From NCBI GenBank assembly GCA_963677505.2, contig CAXXWB010000057.1, positions 18,838 through 82,837 on the forward strand: a DNA stretch of 64,000 nt, in the 5' to 3' direction. Source of the DNA: JBGSUZ01 sp963677505. Its GTDB lineage: Bacteria; Bacillota; Clostridia; Peptostreptococcales; Acidaminobacteraceae. Shown one piece after another: positions 19,499 to 27,271 of this stretch. Made by a program: the position numbers and the translations under genes. How positions within the stretch are numbered: position 1 is the first letter of the stretch; each line of letters starts with the position of its first letter. Under the pieces are notes generated by a model. It was not told the DNA's origin, searched no databases, and saw only the letters and a list, made by a program, of their open reading frames with translations.

Positions 19499-20395
19499 AT
19501 GAAAAAGCTCATATCCCTCATGACTGTCTTTGCACTGGTATTCCAACTCACTGCTGTTAGCGCATTTGCTGCTACATCGGTGAATAAAACAGTCTTTACA
19601 GCCACCACAGAAGTCTATGGTGTGTATGTAATTGACAAGAACTACACAAACTTGCACGTATTTTCTGCAAAAAAACTTGAGCATGTTACGAGAGACTACA
19701 ATACAACTAAGTTCTATGTGAACACAACACCAGAATATAAGGTGACCAGTATTAAATACACGCTATCAAAAGATAAAAAGTCTGTTGCAGTAAAAGCCGT
19801 CTATGCAGATAAATCAATCACTGATTATCTCTTGAAAAAAGACAGTTCTGGCAAAGTTTTTATGCAATCCACTGACGAAAATGGAAAAGTTAGCAAATAC
19901 CCTAAAGCTTATACAACCTTAGATTTGGCTACTAAATACATTAAAAGTGATAAATTTAAGGCGACACTCAAGTTAGAGGTCACATTGGCTAAGCAAATTA
20001 AAGATGCTTTGGCAGATTTCAAAAAAACCAGAGCTGATTTCGATGACGCCGCTCCAATCAGTGATAGCAACTTCATTGAAGGTATATACGTAGGCGACTC
20101 TGAAGATCAAACTTTAGATGTCTACATGTCCTACGATTTTGATGAGGATACTTATCAAAACTTCACAACTCTATTGGACGCAACATTAACAGTAGGAAAA
20201 GATACTTACTATATTTACGGTCTCGGCTATGCTGTTGAAGGTGAATTTATGTCAATTGCTGAAGATGAAAACAATTCCATAACGTTCACAACAACAGATC
20301 GTTCAACCATTACACACATCACAGTCGTTGTCGAAGGTGAAACCGTCTATGACGAAGACGTTAACTATCAATTGGATACCAAATACACAAGTTAG
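19499..20395 (+). CDS. Secreted protein of unknown function
   Basis: A protein of 298 aa with a clear signal peptide, MKKLISLMTVFALVFQLTAV then SAFAATS. The start is ATG 19499, preceded by AGGAGG; an upstream in-frame ATG at 19436 would give a signal peptide with an odd leader. The mature part is rich in Lys, Asp and Thr, with acidic stretches (EDENNSITFTTTDRSTI), predicted mostly beta. I do not recognise a domain. A strong terminator follows. It may be read through from the TetR-DUF2339-DUF3999 genes, 88 bp upstream, but the base composition looks different. Confidence 0.7.
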   Translation: MKKLISLMTVFALVFQLTAVSAFAATSVNKTVFTATTEVYGVYVIDKNYTNLHVFSAKKLEHVTRDYNTTKFYVNTTPEYKVTSIKYTLSKDKKSVAVKAVYADKSITDYLLKKDSSGKVFMQSTDENGKVSKYPKAYTTLDLATKYIKSDKFKATLKLEVTLAKQIKDALADFKKTRADFDDAAPISDSNFIEGIYVGDSEDQTLDVYMSYDFDEDTYQNFTTLLDATLTVGKDTYYIYGLGYAVEGEFMSIAEDENNSITFTTTDRSTITHITVVVEGETVYDEDVNYQLDTKYTS

Positions 20396-20415
20396 TTTCA
20401 AATGATTTTAATCAA

Positions 20416-20461
20416 AAAAGGGATGCCTTAACAGCTTCATTGCTGATAGGGCATCCCTTTT
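20416..20461. terminator. Bidirectional terminator between convergent genes
   Basis: AAAAGGGATGCC and GGCATCCCTTTT form a 12-bp stem, with CAGC/GCTG inside the loop. It can end the secreted-protein transcript and the convergent DUF368 transcript. Confidence 0.85.
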
Positions 20462-20493
20462 AATTTCTATAAACAAATCTACGTTTTTTACAA

Positions 20494-21324
20494 TCATTCT
20501 ACAGATCTACGCCCTTGACTAATATGTCCAAGACCATAAGAAAGCCCTGCTCCTATAATCCCAAGAAGCATTCCTTTAATCATTTCTGACCCAGTGCTCA
20601 CACTGGGCATAAGGGCGAGAATAGAGCCTACTACAAATCCAAGAACCATGTAATAGGTATAGCCATAAAACCGCTTAAACATATAACTAATAACCTTAGC
20701 CAGCAAAAGTACCGTCAAACCAAAGCCGACCCCCATGGGAATAAGCATTCTAAAGTCTAAGGTTGATATCCCCGCTAAAACAGCCTCATACACACCTGCA
20801 TACATTAAAATAATTGAAGAACTGATTCCTGGCACAATGGTTCCAAGGGCAATAATGCCGCCGTAAAAAACAGAACTTTGAGTACTGAGGGTGCTTACAG
20901 AAGTTCTGTCAACGCCTTGACTGTCTAAGTATGTAAAAATCATCGTGAGGGTAAAAGCTAAAACAAAAGGAACTAGATACCTTTTTTTAAAGCCCTCCTT
21001 GTTGGCCTCACCAAATACAGAAGGCAAAGTCCCTACCATCAAGCCAATAAAAACAAACTTGACCATAGTTTCAAAATGGGCAAACAAAAACGTCATTACA
21101 TTGCTAAAACCCACAATTCCAATCGCAACACCTATACCAACAGATATCAGAAAAGTCATTTTGACTCGAAAATCTTTGTAAAAAGTAGCAATCGCCTCTG
21201 TGAGCTTATCGTATACCCCCAGCATAACAGCAAAAGCGCCGCCGCTAACCCCCGGTGCCACACCGCCTATTCCGATGATGATGCCTTTTAATATATTGCC
21301 AACCAATTGATTCGTATTTTTCAT
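20494..21324 (-). CDS. DUF368 membrane protein (PopT-type undecaprenyl phosphate translocase family)
   Basis: About 276 aa, highly hydrophobic with seven to eight helices and the DUF368 signature GIIIGIGGVAPGVSGGAFAVMLGVYDKL at the N-terminus, repeated in weaker form as GTIVPGISSSIILMYAGVYE. DUF368 (PopT) and DedA (UptA) proteins have been shown to recycle undecaprenyl phosphate across the membrane; the role here is by family. The start is ATG 21324; four earlier codons would begin at GTG 21336. GGGG upstream is a weak RBS. Confidence 0.88.
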   Translation of the reverse strand: MKNTNQLVGNILKGIIIGIGGVAPGVSGGAFAVMLGVYDKLTEAIATFYKDFRVKMTFLISVGIGVAIGIVGFSNVMTFLFAHFETMVKFVFIGLMVGTLPSVFGEANKEGFKKRYLVPFVLAFTLTMIFTYLDSQGVDRTSVSTLSTQSSVFYGGIIALGTIVPGISSSIILMYAGVYEAVLAGISTLDFRMLIPMGVGFGLTVLLLAKVISYMFKRFYGYTYYMVLGFVVGSILALMPSVSTGSEMIKGMLLGIIGAGLSYGLGHISQGRRSVE

Positions 21325-21434
21325 AATTAACCCCACTGCCTTTTAAGATGTACCCGTATTCTATCATAAAAATATTAAGGAAGTCTCAAAAAATGCTTAT
21401 ATCTAAAAAGGCATTCGCTTATGTTGCACATAAA

Positions 21435-21462
21435 AAAGAGCGAAACCACGGCTTCGCTCTTT
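21435..21462 (-). terminator. Terminator of the oxidative-stress gene run
   Basis: AAAGAGCGAA/TTCGCTCTTT stem of 10 bp with an 8-nt loop, followed on the minus strand by a T-run. It sits 10 bp beyond the rubrerythrin stop. Confidence 0.85.
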
Positions 21463-21471
21463 ACTTGATTT

Positions 21472-22050
21472 TTAATAATTACTTTCTTTGATTTCAAAAT
21501 AAGCTTGTGGTTTTTTACACGTTGGGCAAGCCGCAGGTGCTTTTTCCCCTTCATGTACATAACCGCATTCACGACACTTCCATCTCACCTTGCCATTCTT
21601 AGTAAAGGCTTCACCTTTAGTAAGATTTTCTGCAAGTTTAAGGTAGCGCTTTTCATGCTCTGCTTCAACAGTCGAAATCAATTTGTAAGAAGATGCAACG
21701 GCTTTAAAACCTTCTTCCTCCGCTACTTTTGCAAACTCAGGGTATAATTCTGTATACTCTTCGTTTTCACCCATAGCTGCAGCTTTTAAGTTCTCAAGGG
21801 TTGTACCAACTTTTCCCGCAGGGTAAGCTGCAGTAATTTCAAGGGCTTCACCTGAAGTTAAGTAACCAAAGAAGATTTCTGCATGAACTCTTTCATTGTC
21901 AGCCGTTTCAAGGAAAAGGGCTGCAATTTGTTCATAACCTTCTTCTATAGCTTTCTTAGCAAACATGGTATATCTTCCTCTGGCTTGTGACTCTCCAGCA
22001 AATGACTTTAATAAATTCTTTTCGGTTTGTGTCCCTTTGACATCAGCCAA
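21472..22050 (-). CDS. rbr: Rubrerythrin, TTG start
   Basis: Non-haem di-iron peroxidase that reduces hydrogen peroxide with electrons from rubredoxin. The N-terminal ferritin-like domain has the iron-binding Glu/His set (FAGESQARGRYTMFAKKA, ETADNERVHAEIFF, VEAEHEKRYL). The C-terminal rubredoxin-like domain has CRECG and CPTCKKPQAYF. I place the start at TTG 22050 (LADVKGTQTEKN) because AAAGGAGG lies 8 nt upstream and rubrerythrins begin at this point; the longer frame to 22101 overlaps ferritin and lacks an RBS. Last gene of the rubredoxin-perR-desulfoferrodoxin-ferritin-rubrerythrin run. Confidence 0.95.
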   Translation of the reverse strand: MADVKGTQTEKNLLKSFAGESQARGRYTMFAKKAIEEGYEQIAALFLETADNERVHAEIFFGYLTSGEALEITAAYPAGKVGTTLENLKAAAMGENEEYTELYPEFAKVAEEEGFKAVASSYKLISTVEAEHEKRYLKLAENLTKGEAFTKNGKVRWKCRECGYVHEGEKAPAACPTCKKPQAYFEIKESNY

Positions 22051-22078
22051 TGGTCTGTCCTCCTTTTGTTTATTAAGT

Positions 22079-22588
22079 CTAAGCAATGACCGGTGGTACA
22101 AATACTCTTGTCGCTAACTCACGGTCTAGCATTAAAATGCCATTGCCTTCACCATTGATCAATTTCAATTGGCTTAGAATGGCCTCAACATTTGCTTCCT
22201 CTTCAACTTGTTCATCTACAAACCATTTGAAGAAGCTATTAGATGCATGGTCTTTTTCTTCGATTGCCACATCAACCAAGTTGTTAATTAAATTGGTAAC
22301 ATGTTGTTCGTGTTTTAGCACATCTTCAAACACTTCGATAATGCTTGTCCATTCAGTTTTTGGAGATTCAAATGCACGAAGAGCTACTCTTCCACCTCTT
22401 TCACTCACATAGTCATAGAATCTAAGAGCATGAAATTGTTCTTCTTCGAATTGTACTCTCATCCAGTTAGCAAAACCCGGCAAATTTTTATCTGCAAAGT
22501 AAGCTGACATAGATAAATAAAGATAAGCTGAATAGAATTCGGCATTGACTTGAGCATTGATGATATCTGCCAATCTTTGTTTCATCAT
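22079..22588 (-). CDS. ftnA: Ferritin
   Basis: A 169-aa non-haem ferritin that stores iron and limits Fenton chemistry. Ferroxidase ligands are visible: NAEFYSAYLYLSMSAYF, FEEEQFHALRFYDYVSERGG and WFVDEQVEEEANVEAIL. ATG 22588 or 22585 (MMKQRLADIINAQ) with GGAG upstream. It is the fourth gene in the oxidative-stress run and lies 28 bp before the rubrerythrin TTG, so co-transcription is likely. Confidence 0.95.
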   Translation of the reverse strand: MMKQRLADIINAQVNAEFYSAYLYLSMSAYFADKNLPGFANWMRVQFEEEQFHALRFYDYVSERGGRVALRAFESPKTEWTSIIEVFEDVLKHEQHVTNLINNLVDVAIEEKDHASNSFFKWFVDEQVEEEANVEAILSQLKLINGEGNGILMLDRELATRVFVPPVIA

Positions 22589-22637
22589 GAGTAAAACTCC
22601 TTTATGTTCAAATGCATAGGTTGATATTCATAGTAAA

Positions 22638-23015
22638 TTAATTTGATTTCCAATGTCCGTGAACATTACAGTATTCTCTTGCTTGTACATCCTTTGCATC
22701 TGTATGGAAATAAGCAATTGGATCATCTCCAGGATTTAGAAATGCAGTCAATACGCCGTACTCTGTAATCAGCTCAACCCACTGAATATAGTGTTCTGCC
22801 GTCATAGGATGAAGCGTTGAACCAACTGTTACCTTAAAGCCACCATCAATTTTTTCAATCACAGGTACGTGCTTTTCTGTTGATGAATCCGCTGTTTTTT
22901 CTTCCATCAATTTCATCGGTTCGCCGCAACAAACTAATGTCCCGCCGCCTGCATGATAAACTTCAACGATATTGCCACATTTTTCGCATTTGTAAACTTC
23001 TAATTTTTTAAGCAT
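22638..23015 (-). CDS. dfx: Desulfoferrodoxin (superoxide reductase)
   Basis: Reduces superoxide to hydrogen peroxide without releasing oxygen. The 125-aa protein has the N-terminal desulforedoxin centre I (CEKCGNIVEVYHAGGG and VCCGEPM) and the centre II ligands (EKHVPVIEK, STLHPMTAEHYIQWVEL, CNVHGHW). This is the two-centre form. Its peroxide product would be removed by rubrerythrin two genes downstream, with rubredoxin at the head of the run as electron donor. Confidence 0.96.
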   Translation of the reverse strand: MLKKLEVYKCEKCGNIVEVYHAGGGTLVCCGEPMKLMEEKTADSSTEKHVPVIEKIDGGFKVTVGSTLHPMTAEHYIQWVELITEYGVLTAFLNPGDDPIAYFHTDAKDVQAREYCNVHGHWKSN

Positions 23016-23036
23016 TCAGATTTCCTCCAAGACTTC

Positions 23037-23477
23037 TTAGTGGACTGCCTCACTGCAACGGTCACAAAGCCCTTTAAAATATACGTGCTTCTGATTAATC
23101 TGGAACCCCGCAAGATTTTCAACAGTGGCATCACCTAAATCAAGTGAAAAATCAGCAACTCTGCCGCATTTCTCACATTTGAAATGGCCATGTACAGAAG
23201 TATCTGCATCATAACGGGTTTCATTTTCTTCGATTGTAATCAAAAGTGCTATATTATTCTCAACAAAGAGGTTAAGTGTATTGTAAACCGTTGTCTTTGA
23301 GAGTGTTGGTATTTCAGTAACCAAATTTCTGTAAATATTTTCTACAGTTGGGTGTTCCTTTGTATTCATTAGAAATTCATATATTTTGATACGTTGATAA
23401 GAGGGTTTAATGCCATTCCCTCTTAAATATTCCCCAATATTATCTATCTTATTGCCCATTTGCCCCATATCTTCCAT
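23037..23477 (-). CDS. perR: Fur family regulator, PerR type
   Basis: A 146-aa Fur-family repressor. N-terminal winged helix (IKPSYQRIKIYEFLMNTKEHPT, then LSKTTVYNTLNLFVE) and C-terminal metal/zinc part HGHFKCEKCG and CDRCSEAVH with both C-x2-C pairs for structural zinc. The context (rubredoxin, superoxide reductase, ferritin, rubrerythrin) and a PerR-like box in the upstream promoter argue for peroxide sensing rather than iron or zinc. The start is uncertain between ATG 23477, 23468 and 23456. Confidence 0.88.
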   Translation of the reverse strand: MEDMGQMGNKIDNIGEYLRGNGIKPSYQRIKIYEFLMNTKEHPTVENIYRNLVTEIPTLSKTTVYNTLNLFVENNIALLITIEENETRYDADTSVHGHFKCEKCGRVADFSLDLGDATVENLAGFQINQKHVYFKGLCDRCSEAVH

Positions 23478-23507
23478 CTACCTCAATACCCCTTCCAAAA
23501 CTATAAC

Positions 23508-23669
23508 TTACTCGATAACTTCGAACATATCTTTGCCAACACCGCAAAGTGGGCAAACCCAATCTTCAGGAATATCTTCAAATGCAGTACCTGGTGCAAT
23601 ACCGCTATCTGGATCGCCGATTTGTGGATCATACTCCCAGTTACATGCTGTACATACGTATTTTTTCAT
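23508..23669 (-). CDS. rub: Rubredoxin
   Basis: A 53-aa rubredoxin: MKKYVCTACNWEYDP, DPDSGIAPGTAFEDIPEDW and CPLCGVGKDMFEVIE. The iron site is C-x2-C (C6, C9) and C-x2-C (C39, C42). ATG 23669 has GGAGG 8 nt upstream. It heads the oxidative-stress run and is the expected electron donor to desulfoferrodoxin and rubrerythrin. It is easily missed because of its size. Confidence 0.96.
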   Translation of the reverse strand: MKKYVCTACNWEYDPQIGDPDSGIAPGTAFEDIPEDWVCPLCGVGKDMFEVIE

Positions 23670-23689
23670 ATTTGTTGCCTCCTTAAGTA

Positions 23690-23733
23690 TAGTGTTTTAA
23701 TAGTGTTTTAATGGTGTTCTAATAGTGTTTTTA
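23690..23733 (-). repeat. Four tandem 11-bp repeats in the rubredoxin leader
   Basis: On the + strand: TAGTGTTTTAA twice (23690-23711), TGGTGTTCTAA and TAGTGTTTTTA (to 23733). The period is one helical turn. The array lies between the promoter and the RBS of rubredoxin, that is, in the untranslated leader. Confidence 0.85.
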
Positions 23734-23755
23734 ACAATACTCACATTTTACATGT

Positions 23756-23770
23756 TTACTATCATTATAG
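23756..23770 (-). promoter_or_regulatory. PerR-like box overlapping the -10 element of the rubredoxin operon
   Basis: Minus strand CTATAATGATAGTAA matches the PerR consensus TTATAATnATTATAA at 12 of 14 defined positions and includes the likely -10 box TATAAT. No good -35 hexamer is visible 17 bp upstream. Assignment to the PerR encoded two genes downstream is inference. Confidence 0.6.
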
Positions 23771-23851
23771 CAATGTTTTAATAACAAATTTGATATGTCT
23801 TGGTAAATGGAATTCTACGGGGTTGGTCAAAACTTACGGATTAACTAATTT

Positions 23852-24034
23852 TTACTCTTCACTGATTTGGTAAAAACATCTTTTAGGGGAATATATTTTT
23901 CCTTCTTCTTTTAAAGCTTTGATTGCTTTATCAAGTTCTTTCTTTTCTAGGCCAATTGCTTCAGCAACTTCGCCTGGACGTATTGCTTCGCCTGATTTTT
24001 TAAAAACATCTAATACTTTGTCTTTCGAATCCAT
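23852..24034 (-). CDS. Small winged-helix DNA-binding protein
   Basis: A 60-aa protein, MDSKDKVLDVFKKSGEAIRP then GEVAEAIGLEKKELDKAIKA, LKEEGKIYSPKRCFYQISEE. The pattern is a minimal winged helix: helix 1, a helix-turn-helix (PGEVAEAIGLEKKELDKAIKAL) and a wing ending in an aromatic pair. ATG 24034 has AGGGG about 9 nt upstream. It has its own promoter with a palindrome near the start site, which suggests autoregulation or control by a Fur-family protein. Family name and target unknown. Confidence 0.75.
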   Translation of the reverse strand: MDSKDKVLDVFKKSGEAIRPGEVAEAIGLEKKELDKAIKALKEEGKIYSPKRCFYQISEE

Positions 24035-24067
24035 TATCTTACCCCTCTCTTGTAATATTATTAAATC

Positions 24068-24114
24068 TGTAATGATTACAAATATAGAATAACATACTCA
24101 TTTTTAGCTGTCAA
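24068..24114 (-). promoter_or_regulatory. Promoter and 13-bp palindrome ahead of the winged-helix gene
   Basis: Minus strand TTGACA (24109-24114), 17-bp spacer, TATTCT (24086-24091). TGTAATGATTACA (24068-24080) is a perfect palindrome around one central base, at the expected start site. Its 6-1-6 shape resembles Fur/PerR/Zur boxes (TATAATnATTATA) with two symmetric substitutions. Confidence 0.65.
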
Positions 24115-24148
24115 CAGTATTTGATAATTTTTATACAGGCAGTGTGAT

Positions 24149-24182
24149 TTATACCCTATATTTATTAATTTAACGGGTATAA
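24149..24182 (+). promoter_or_regulatory. Inverted repeat in the leader of the Cache/HD-GYP gene
   Basis: TTATACCC and GGGTATAA, 8-bp arms separated by 18 AT-rich bases, end 33 bp before the ATG. It could be an operator or an RNA hairpin; nothing more can be said. Confidence 0.45.
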
Positions 24183-24215
24183 AAAAAGAAATTCTAAAAT
24201 TAGGAGGGATAGCAA

Positions 24216-25964
24216 ATGTCATTAACCAAACGTTTTTTGCTCGGTTATCTTGTGGTGTATATTTTTGCAATATCTGGCATTGCAATCTATACAGGCTATT
24301 CCGCTCGAACAGAAATTTATACAGAAGTAGCCGTTCTTTACGAAGAACATTTTCGAATTGCCGAATATAATCTCAATTTGTTTTTTAAAGGTATTGAAGA
24401 AGACTTAGCGACTATAGCCTCATGCACTATTATACAGAACGCTGACGATAAGAAATTCACTTCATTTTTAGAAGCAGATGAAAAAACCTTTCAATACCAC
24501 TACACACCCCTTGAACTCAGCATTATTGAAATCTTCAACAATTACCGATTGACTCATCCCCACGTAAATTCTGTCTACATGGGAAGGTCTAACGGTAGCT
24601 TTGTCCGATCTCATCCCCGTTCTATACCCACAGCTTACGACCCACGGATTAGACCTTGGTATCAACAGGCTATTACCTTTCCCGATAATGCCCTTCAAAC
24701 AGAAGCCTATACCTCCGTGTCTACCCCTGATATTAATATCGGGACGGTTATGGCCCTTAAAAACAATAAAAAACAGGTGACTGGTGTCATCGGGATTGAT
24801 GTCACCTTAGATGCACTCTCAGAAGAATTTTCAAAAATGGCCCTCAGTTACAATGGTAAAATGGAAATATACGAAAAGGACGGCCGTGTCATTATATCGC
24901 CTTGGCCTGAACGCCTTAACCATGAAAGCAATGACAATGATACATACCATTTTGAATACTTATCTACAAATGTTAAAATCGAAAAGGGCGCTATTTATTA
25001 TCGCATTACTAAGGTACAAAAACTAGCAAATTCAGACTACAACCCAGTGGCCTATGTCCCGATTCAGGAAATTGACGCCCTGATTTCTGCAGGTATTTAT
25101 GAGCGAATTCTCTTTGTCACCTATGCCATGCTCATCTTCGCTGTCGTCACTTACTTCATGTTAGAGGTTCTCATTTTACAACCTATTCGGGGTATGAGAG
25201 AAGCTCTTTCTAATTCCAAGAAAAACCGCATGCCGTTAAAAATGACCCTTTCCTTAAAAGGAGAATTAGAGGATTTTCAATCTGAGTACAACCAGTTGGT
25301 TAGTCTCTTAGAAGCAGATGAGACAGAGCTTCAAAAGGTAAAAGCCCTTACCGTGATAAGCTTGTCTTCTCTGGCTGAAATGAGAGACTACGAAACAGGT
25401 CTCCATATCGTCAGAACTCAGAAATATGTCGAAATGTTGGCAGAACACTACAATATCAGACACATTGAAGCCCCTATAAGCGAGAGTAAATTGGCTTGGA
25501 TGGTTCAGTGCGCTCCTCTCCACGACATTGGAAAAGTGGCCATTCCAGACAATATTCTTCTCAAACCCGGCCCTCTGACCAACGAGGAGTTCAATATCAT
25601 GAAACGCCATACTATCATAGGGAAGGATTCCATCGACAGAGGTAACGCAGGAATTTCAGACAATCTATTTATAGAAACCGCCAGCAACATAGTTCTCTAC
25701 CACCATGAGCGCTGGGATGGTACTGGCTACCCTACGGGACTCTATGCCTTAAGCATCCCTATTGAAGCCAGAATCATGAGCATTGCCGATGTCTATGACG
25801 CTCTGACTTCAAAGCGTGTCTACAAAAAAGCCATTCCTCATGAGGCCGCGTTAAAAATTATGGTCGAAGGGCGAGGGACTCAGTTTGACCCTTCTCTGAT
25901 TGACCTTTTCCTAGAAATTGCCTATGAATTTAAAATTATTAGCGAGCTTTACAGAGAAGATTAA
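24216..25964 (+). CDS. Membrane Cache-domain HD-GYP phosphodiesterase
   Basis: A 582-aa sensor. Helix 1 (about 7-28) and helix 2 (about 292-315) flank an extracellular Cache domain with YDPRIRPWYQQAI and VTGVIGIDVTLDALSEEF. A linker leads to a C-terminal HD-GYP domain (about 385-582) with HDIGKVAIPDNILLKPGPL, HHERWDGTGYPTGL and EARIMSIADVYDALTSKR. All catalytic motifs are present, so c-di-GMP hydrolysis in response to an external small ligand is expected. ATG 24216 follows GGAGGG. The next gene starts 16 bp beyond the stop. Confidence 0.92.
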   Translation: MSLTKRFLLGYLVVYIFAISGIAIYTGYSARTEIYTEVAVLYEEHFRIAEYNLNLFFKGIEEDLATIASCTIIQNADDKKFTSFLEADEKTFQYHYTPLELSIIEIFNNYRLTHPHVNSVYMGRSNGSFVRSHPRSIPTAYDPRIRPWYQQAITFPDNALQTEAYTSVSTPDINIGTVMALKNNKKQVTGVIGIDVTLDALSEEFSKMALSYNGKMEIYEKDGRVIISPWPERLNHESNDNDTYHFEYLSTNVKIEKGAIYYRITKVQKLANSDYNPVAYVPIQEIDALISAGIYERILFVTYAMLIFAVVTYFMLEVLILQPIRGMREALSNSKKNRMPLKMTLSLKGELEDFQSEYNQLVSLLEADETELQKVKALTVISLSSLAEMRDYETGLHIVRTQKYVEMLAEHYNIRHIEAPISESKLAWMVQCAPLHDIGKVAIPDNILLKPGPLTNEEFNIMKRHTIIGKDSIDRGNAGISDNLFIETASNIVLYHHERWDGTGYPTGLYALSIPIEARIMSIADVYDALTSKRVYKKAIPHEAALKIMVEGRGTQFDPSLIDLFLEIAYEFKIISELYRED

Positions 25965-25980
25965 CAAAATGGAGGAACAT

Positions 25981-26352
25981 ATGAAAAAAATATTTATAGG
26001 AATTCTTTTAATCGCGATCGTCATTTCTGGTGTCTCTTTAATCGGATTCAATCAACTTGGATATAAAGGAAAACCTGTTACAGACGCTTCTAGAGAGACA
26101 AATCAAAAACTTCTTGAGGTTGCAAAAGCTAACACATCTGATGAAATCCATCTGATTGATGGGCTAGAAATTAGTAATGCTGAATATGAAATGGTTAAAT
26201 CGAGACGTAATAATTCAGACCAAGAAGCAGAAGCGTACTTTAAACGTATTGCCGCGAAAAGCAGGGTTATAGAACGAGAATCGAAAAAACTGGATATCCA
26301 AGTCACCGATGAAGAAGTACAAGAGTACATGGATCAAAAACTATTAAAATAA
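25981..26352 (+). CDS. Membrane-anchored protein with SurA-N-like helical domain
   Basis: A 123-aa protein with an N-terminal signal/anchor helix (MKKIFIGILLIAIVISGVSL) and an extracytoplasmic helical part. DGLEISNAEYEMVKSRRN, IAAKSRVIERESKKLDIQVT and DEEVQEYMDQKL resemble the N-terminal chaperone region of SurA/PrsA-type proteins, but the rotamase domain is absent. ATG 25981 follows GGAGG. It may be a small partner of the upstream HD-GYP sensor, with which it is co-directional and 16 bp apart. Confidence 0.65.
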   Translation: MKKIFIGILLIAIVISGVSLIGFNQLGYKGKPVTDASRETNQKLLEVAKANTSDEIHLIDGLEISNAEYEMVKSRRNNSDQEAEAYFKRIAAKSRVIERESKKLDIQVTDEEVQEYMDQKLLK

Positions 26353-26361
26353 CAAAAACAA

Positions 26362-26408
26362 AGACTGTCTCAAAACAGGTCATTTACACCTGTAATTTGA
26401 GACAGTCT
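26362..26408. terminator. Bidirectional terminator between convergent genes
   Basis: AGACTGTCTCAAA/TTTGAGACAGTCT, 13-bp arms, with inner ACAGGT/ACCTGT. A T-run follows on the + strand (TTATTTTTTG). Serves the upstream gene and possibly the convergent hemerythrin. Confidence 0.85.
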
Positions 26409-26466
26409 CTTATTTTTTGTCCATAATACACTTGCACTATGGCCTATTCTTTTATAACTGCTTCCC

Positions 26467-26883
26467 TTACTTCATCCCTTGACTAATCATAAAATCTTTG
26501 TACATGAAGTCCGTTGTGATGATATGGTTGAACACCCAGTTAACGATTTTCTTAAGGAGTTCTTTTAAGAAAGCCTTTTGTTCATTTTCAACGTTTTTCA
26601 AATCAATTGAATGGAGATAATCGATAAAAGCATCATGCTCAACTTTATGTTTCGCATATTCTGGGTATTTGAACTTAAGGAAGTAATCCTCTTCGACCTT
26701 AAAGTGATAAATGGTGTAGTTGGTTAACTCATCCAAAACTTCCATAATATCATCATAGTCGTCGTTGCCCTCTTCATGTTGTACCAATAAAGCACTGATT
26801 CGATTGCCAATTTCTAATAATTTTTGGTGCTGAGCATCAATTGAGGGAATACCCAGTTCAAATTCCTTTTTCCATTCAAACAT
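26467..26883 (-). CDS. Bacteriohemerythrin
   Basis: A 138-aa single-domain hemerythrin that binds oxygen (or NO) at a di-iron site. Ligand motifs are in order: IDAQHQKLL, HFKVEEDYF, HKVEHDAFIDYL and NHIITTDFMYKDFM. No membrane or signalling domain is attached. RBS GGAAGGAG precedes ATG 26883. It lies 34 bp downstream of the CstR-like gene on the same strand, so it may be the last gene of the sulfane-sulfur operon, which would link oxygen and sulfide chemistry. Confidence 0.93.
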   Translation of the reverse strand: MFEWKKEFELGIPSIDAQHQKLLEIGNRISALLVQHEEGNDDYDDIMEVLDELTNYTIYHFKVEEDYFLKFKYPEYAKHKVEHDAFIDYLHSIDLKNVENEQKAFLKELLKKIVNWVFNHIITTDFMYKDFMISQGMK

Positions 26884-26917
26884 AATACAATCTCCTTCCG
26901 AATCTGCTAACGCTTAT

Positions 26918-27184
26918 TTATTTTGAAAAATTAATAATGGATTTGATGACTTTTTCCATGTGTTCTACGTCCACTTTTCCTTCTTCATCTGGGGCCATCA
27001 GGCAACTCATAGCGTTATTTTCCATGATCATCAGGCCGATTTTGTGGATTGAGGATTTGACCGCCAAGACTTGGAGCAAGATATCGTCACAACATTTGTC
27101 CTCTTCTAGCATACGCTCAATTCCAGCGATATGACCTTTGACAGTCTTGAGCCGATTAACGACGGCTTTTCTCTTTTCGTCCAT
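26918..27184 (-). CDS. cstR: CsoR/CstR family repressor, CstR-like (no copper-ligand His)
   Basis: An 88-aa all-helical DUF156 repressor. The N-terminal RLKTVKGHIAGIERMLEEDKCC motif carries Cys31 and Cys32; the second thiol is Cys61 (NNAMSCL). In copper-sensing CsoR the residue four before this Cys is His; here it is Asn57. Conserved thiols without that His mark the persulfide sensor CstR of Staphylococcus. It lies directly downstream of two CoA-disulfide-reductase/rhodanese genes. The palindromes C4-TA-G4 upstream of those genes and of the HesB-like selenoprotein are the expected operator type. Sensor identity is inference from these features. Confidence 0.82.
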   Translation of the reverse strand: MDEKRKAVVNRLKTVKGHIAGIERMLEEDKCCDDILLQVLAVKSSIHKIGLMIMENNAMSCLMAPDEEGKVDVEHMEKVIKSIINFSK

Positions 27185-27271
27185 TGGGGCTACCCTCCTA
27201 TTTTACAGTCTTTATTTTTAACCTTACCAGTATTCTTATTTATGCCTCTTAATGAGGGTTTGTCTTCCCTA

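Noticed and set aside
23690..23733. Short repeats as a CRISPR array
   Set aside because: Repeats are contiguous, 11 bp, without spacers; no cas genes in the window.
26467..26883. Hemerythrin as a chemotaxis or c-di-GMP sensor
   Set aside because: It is a stand-alone single domain; nearby HD-GYP genes are on the opposite strand and separated by a strong terminator.
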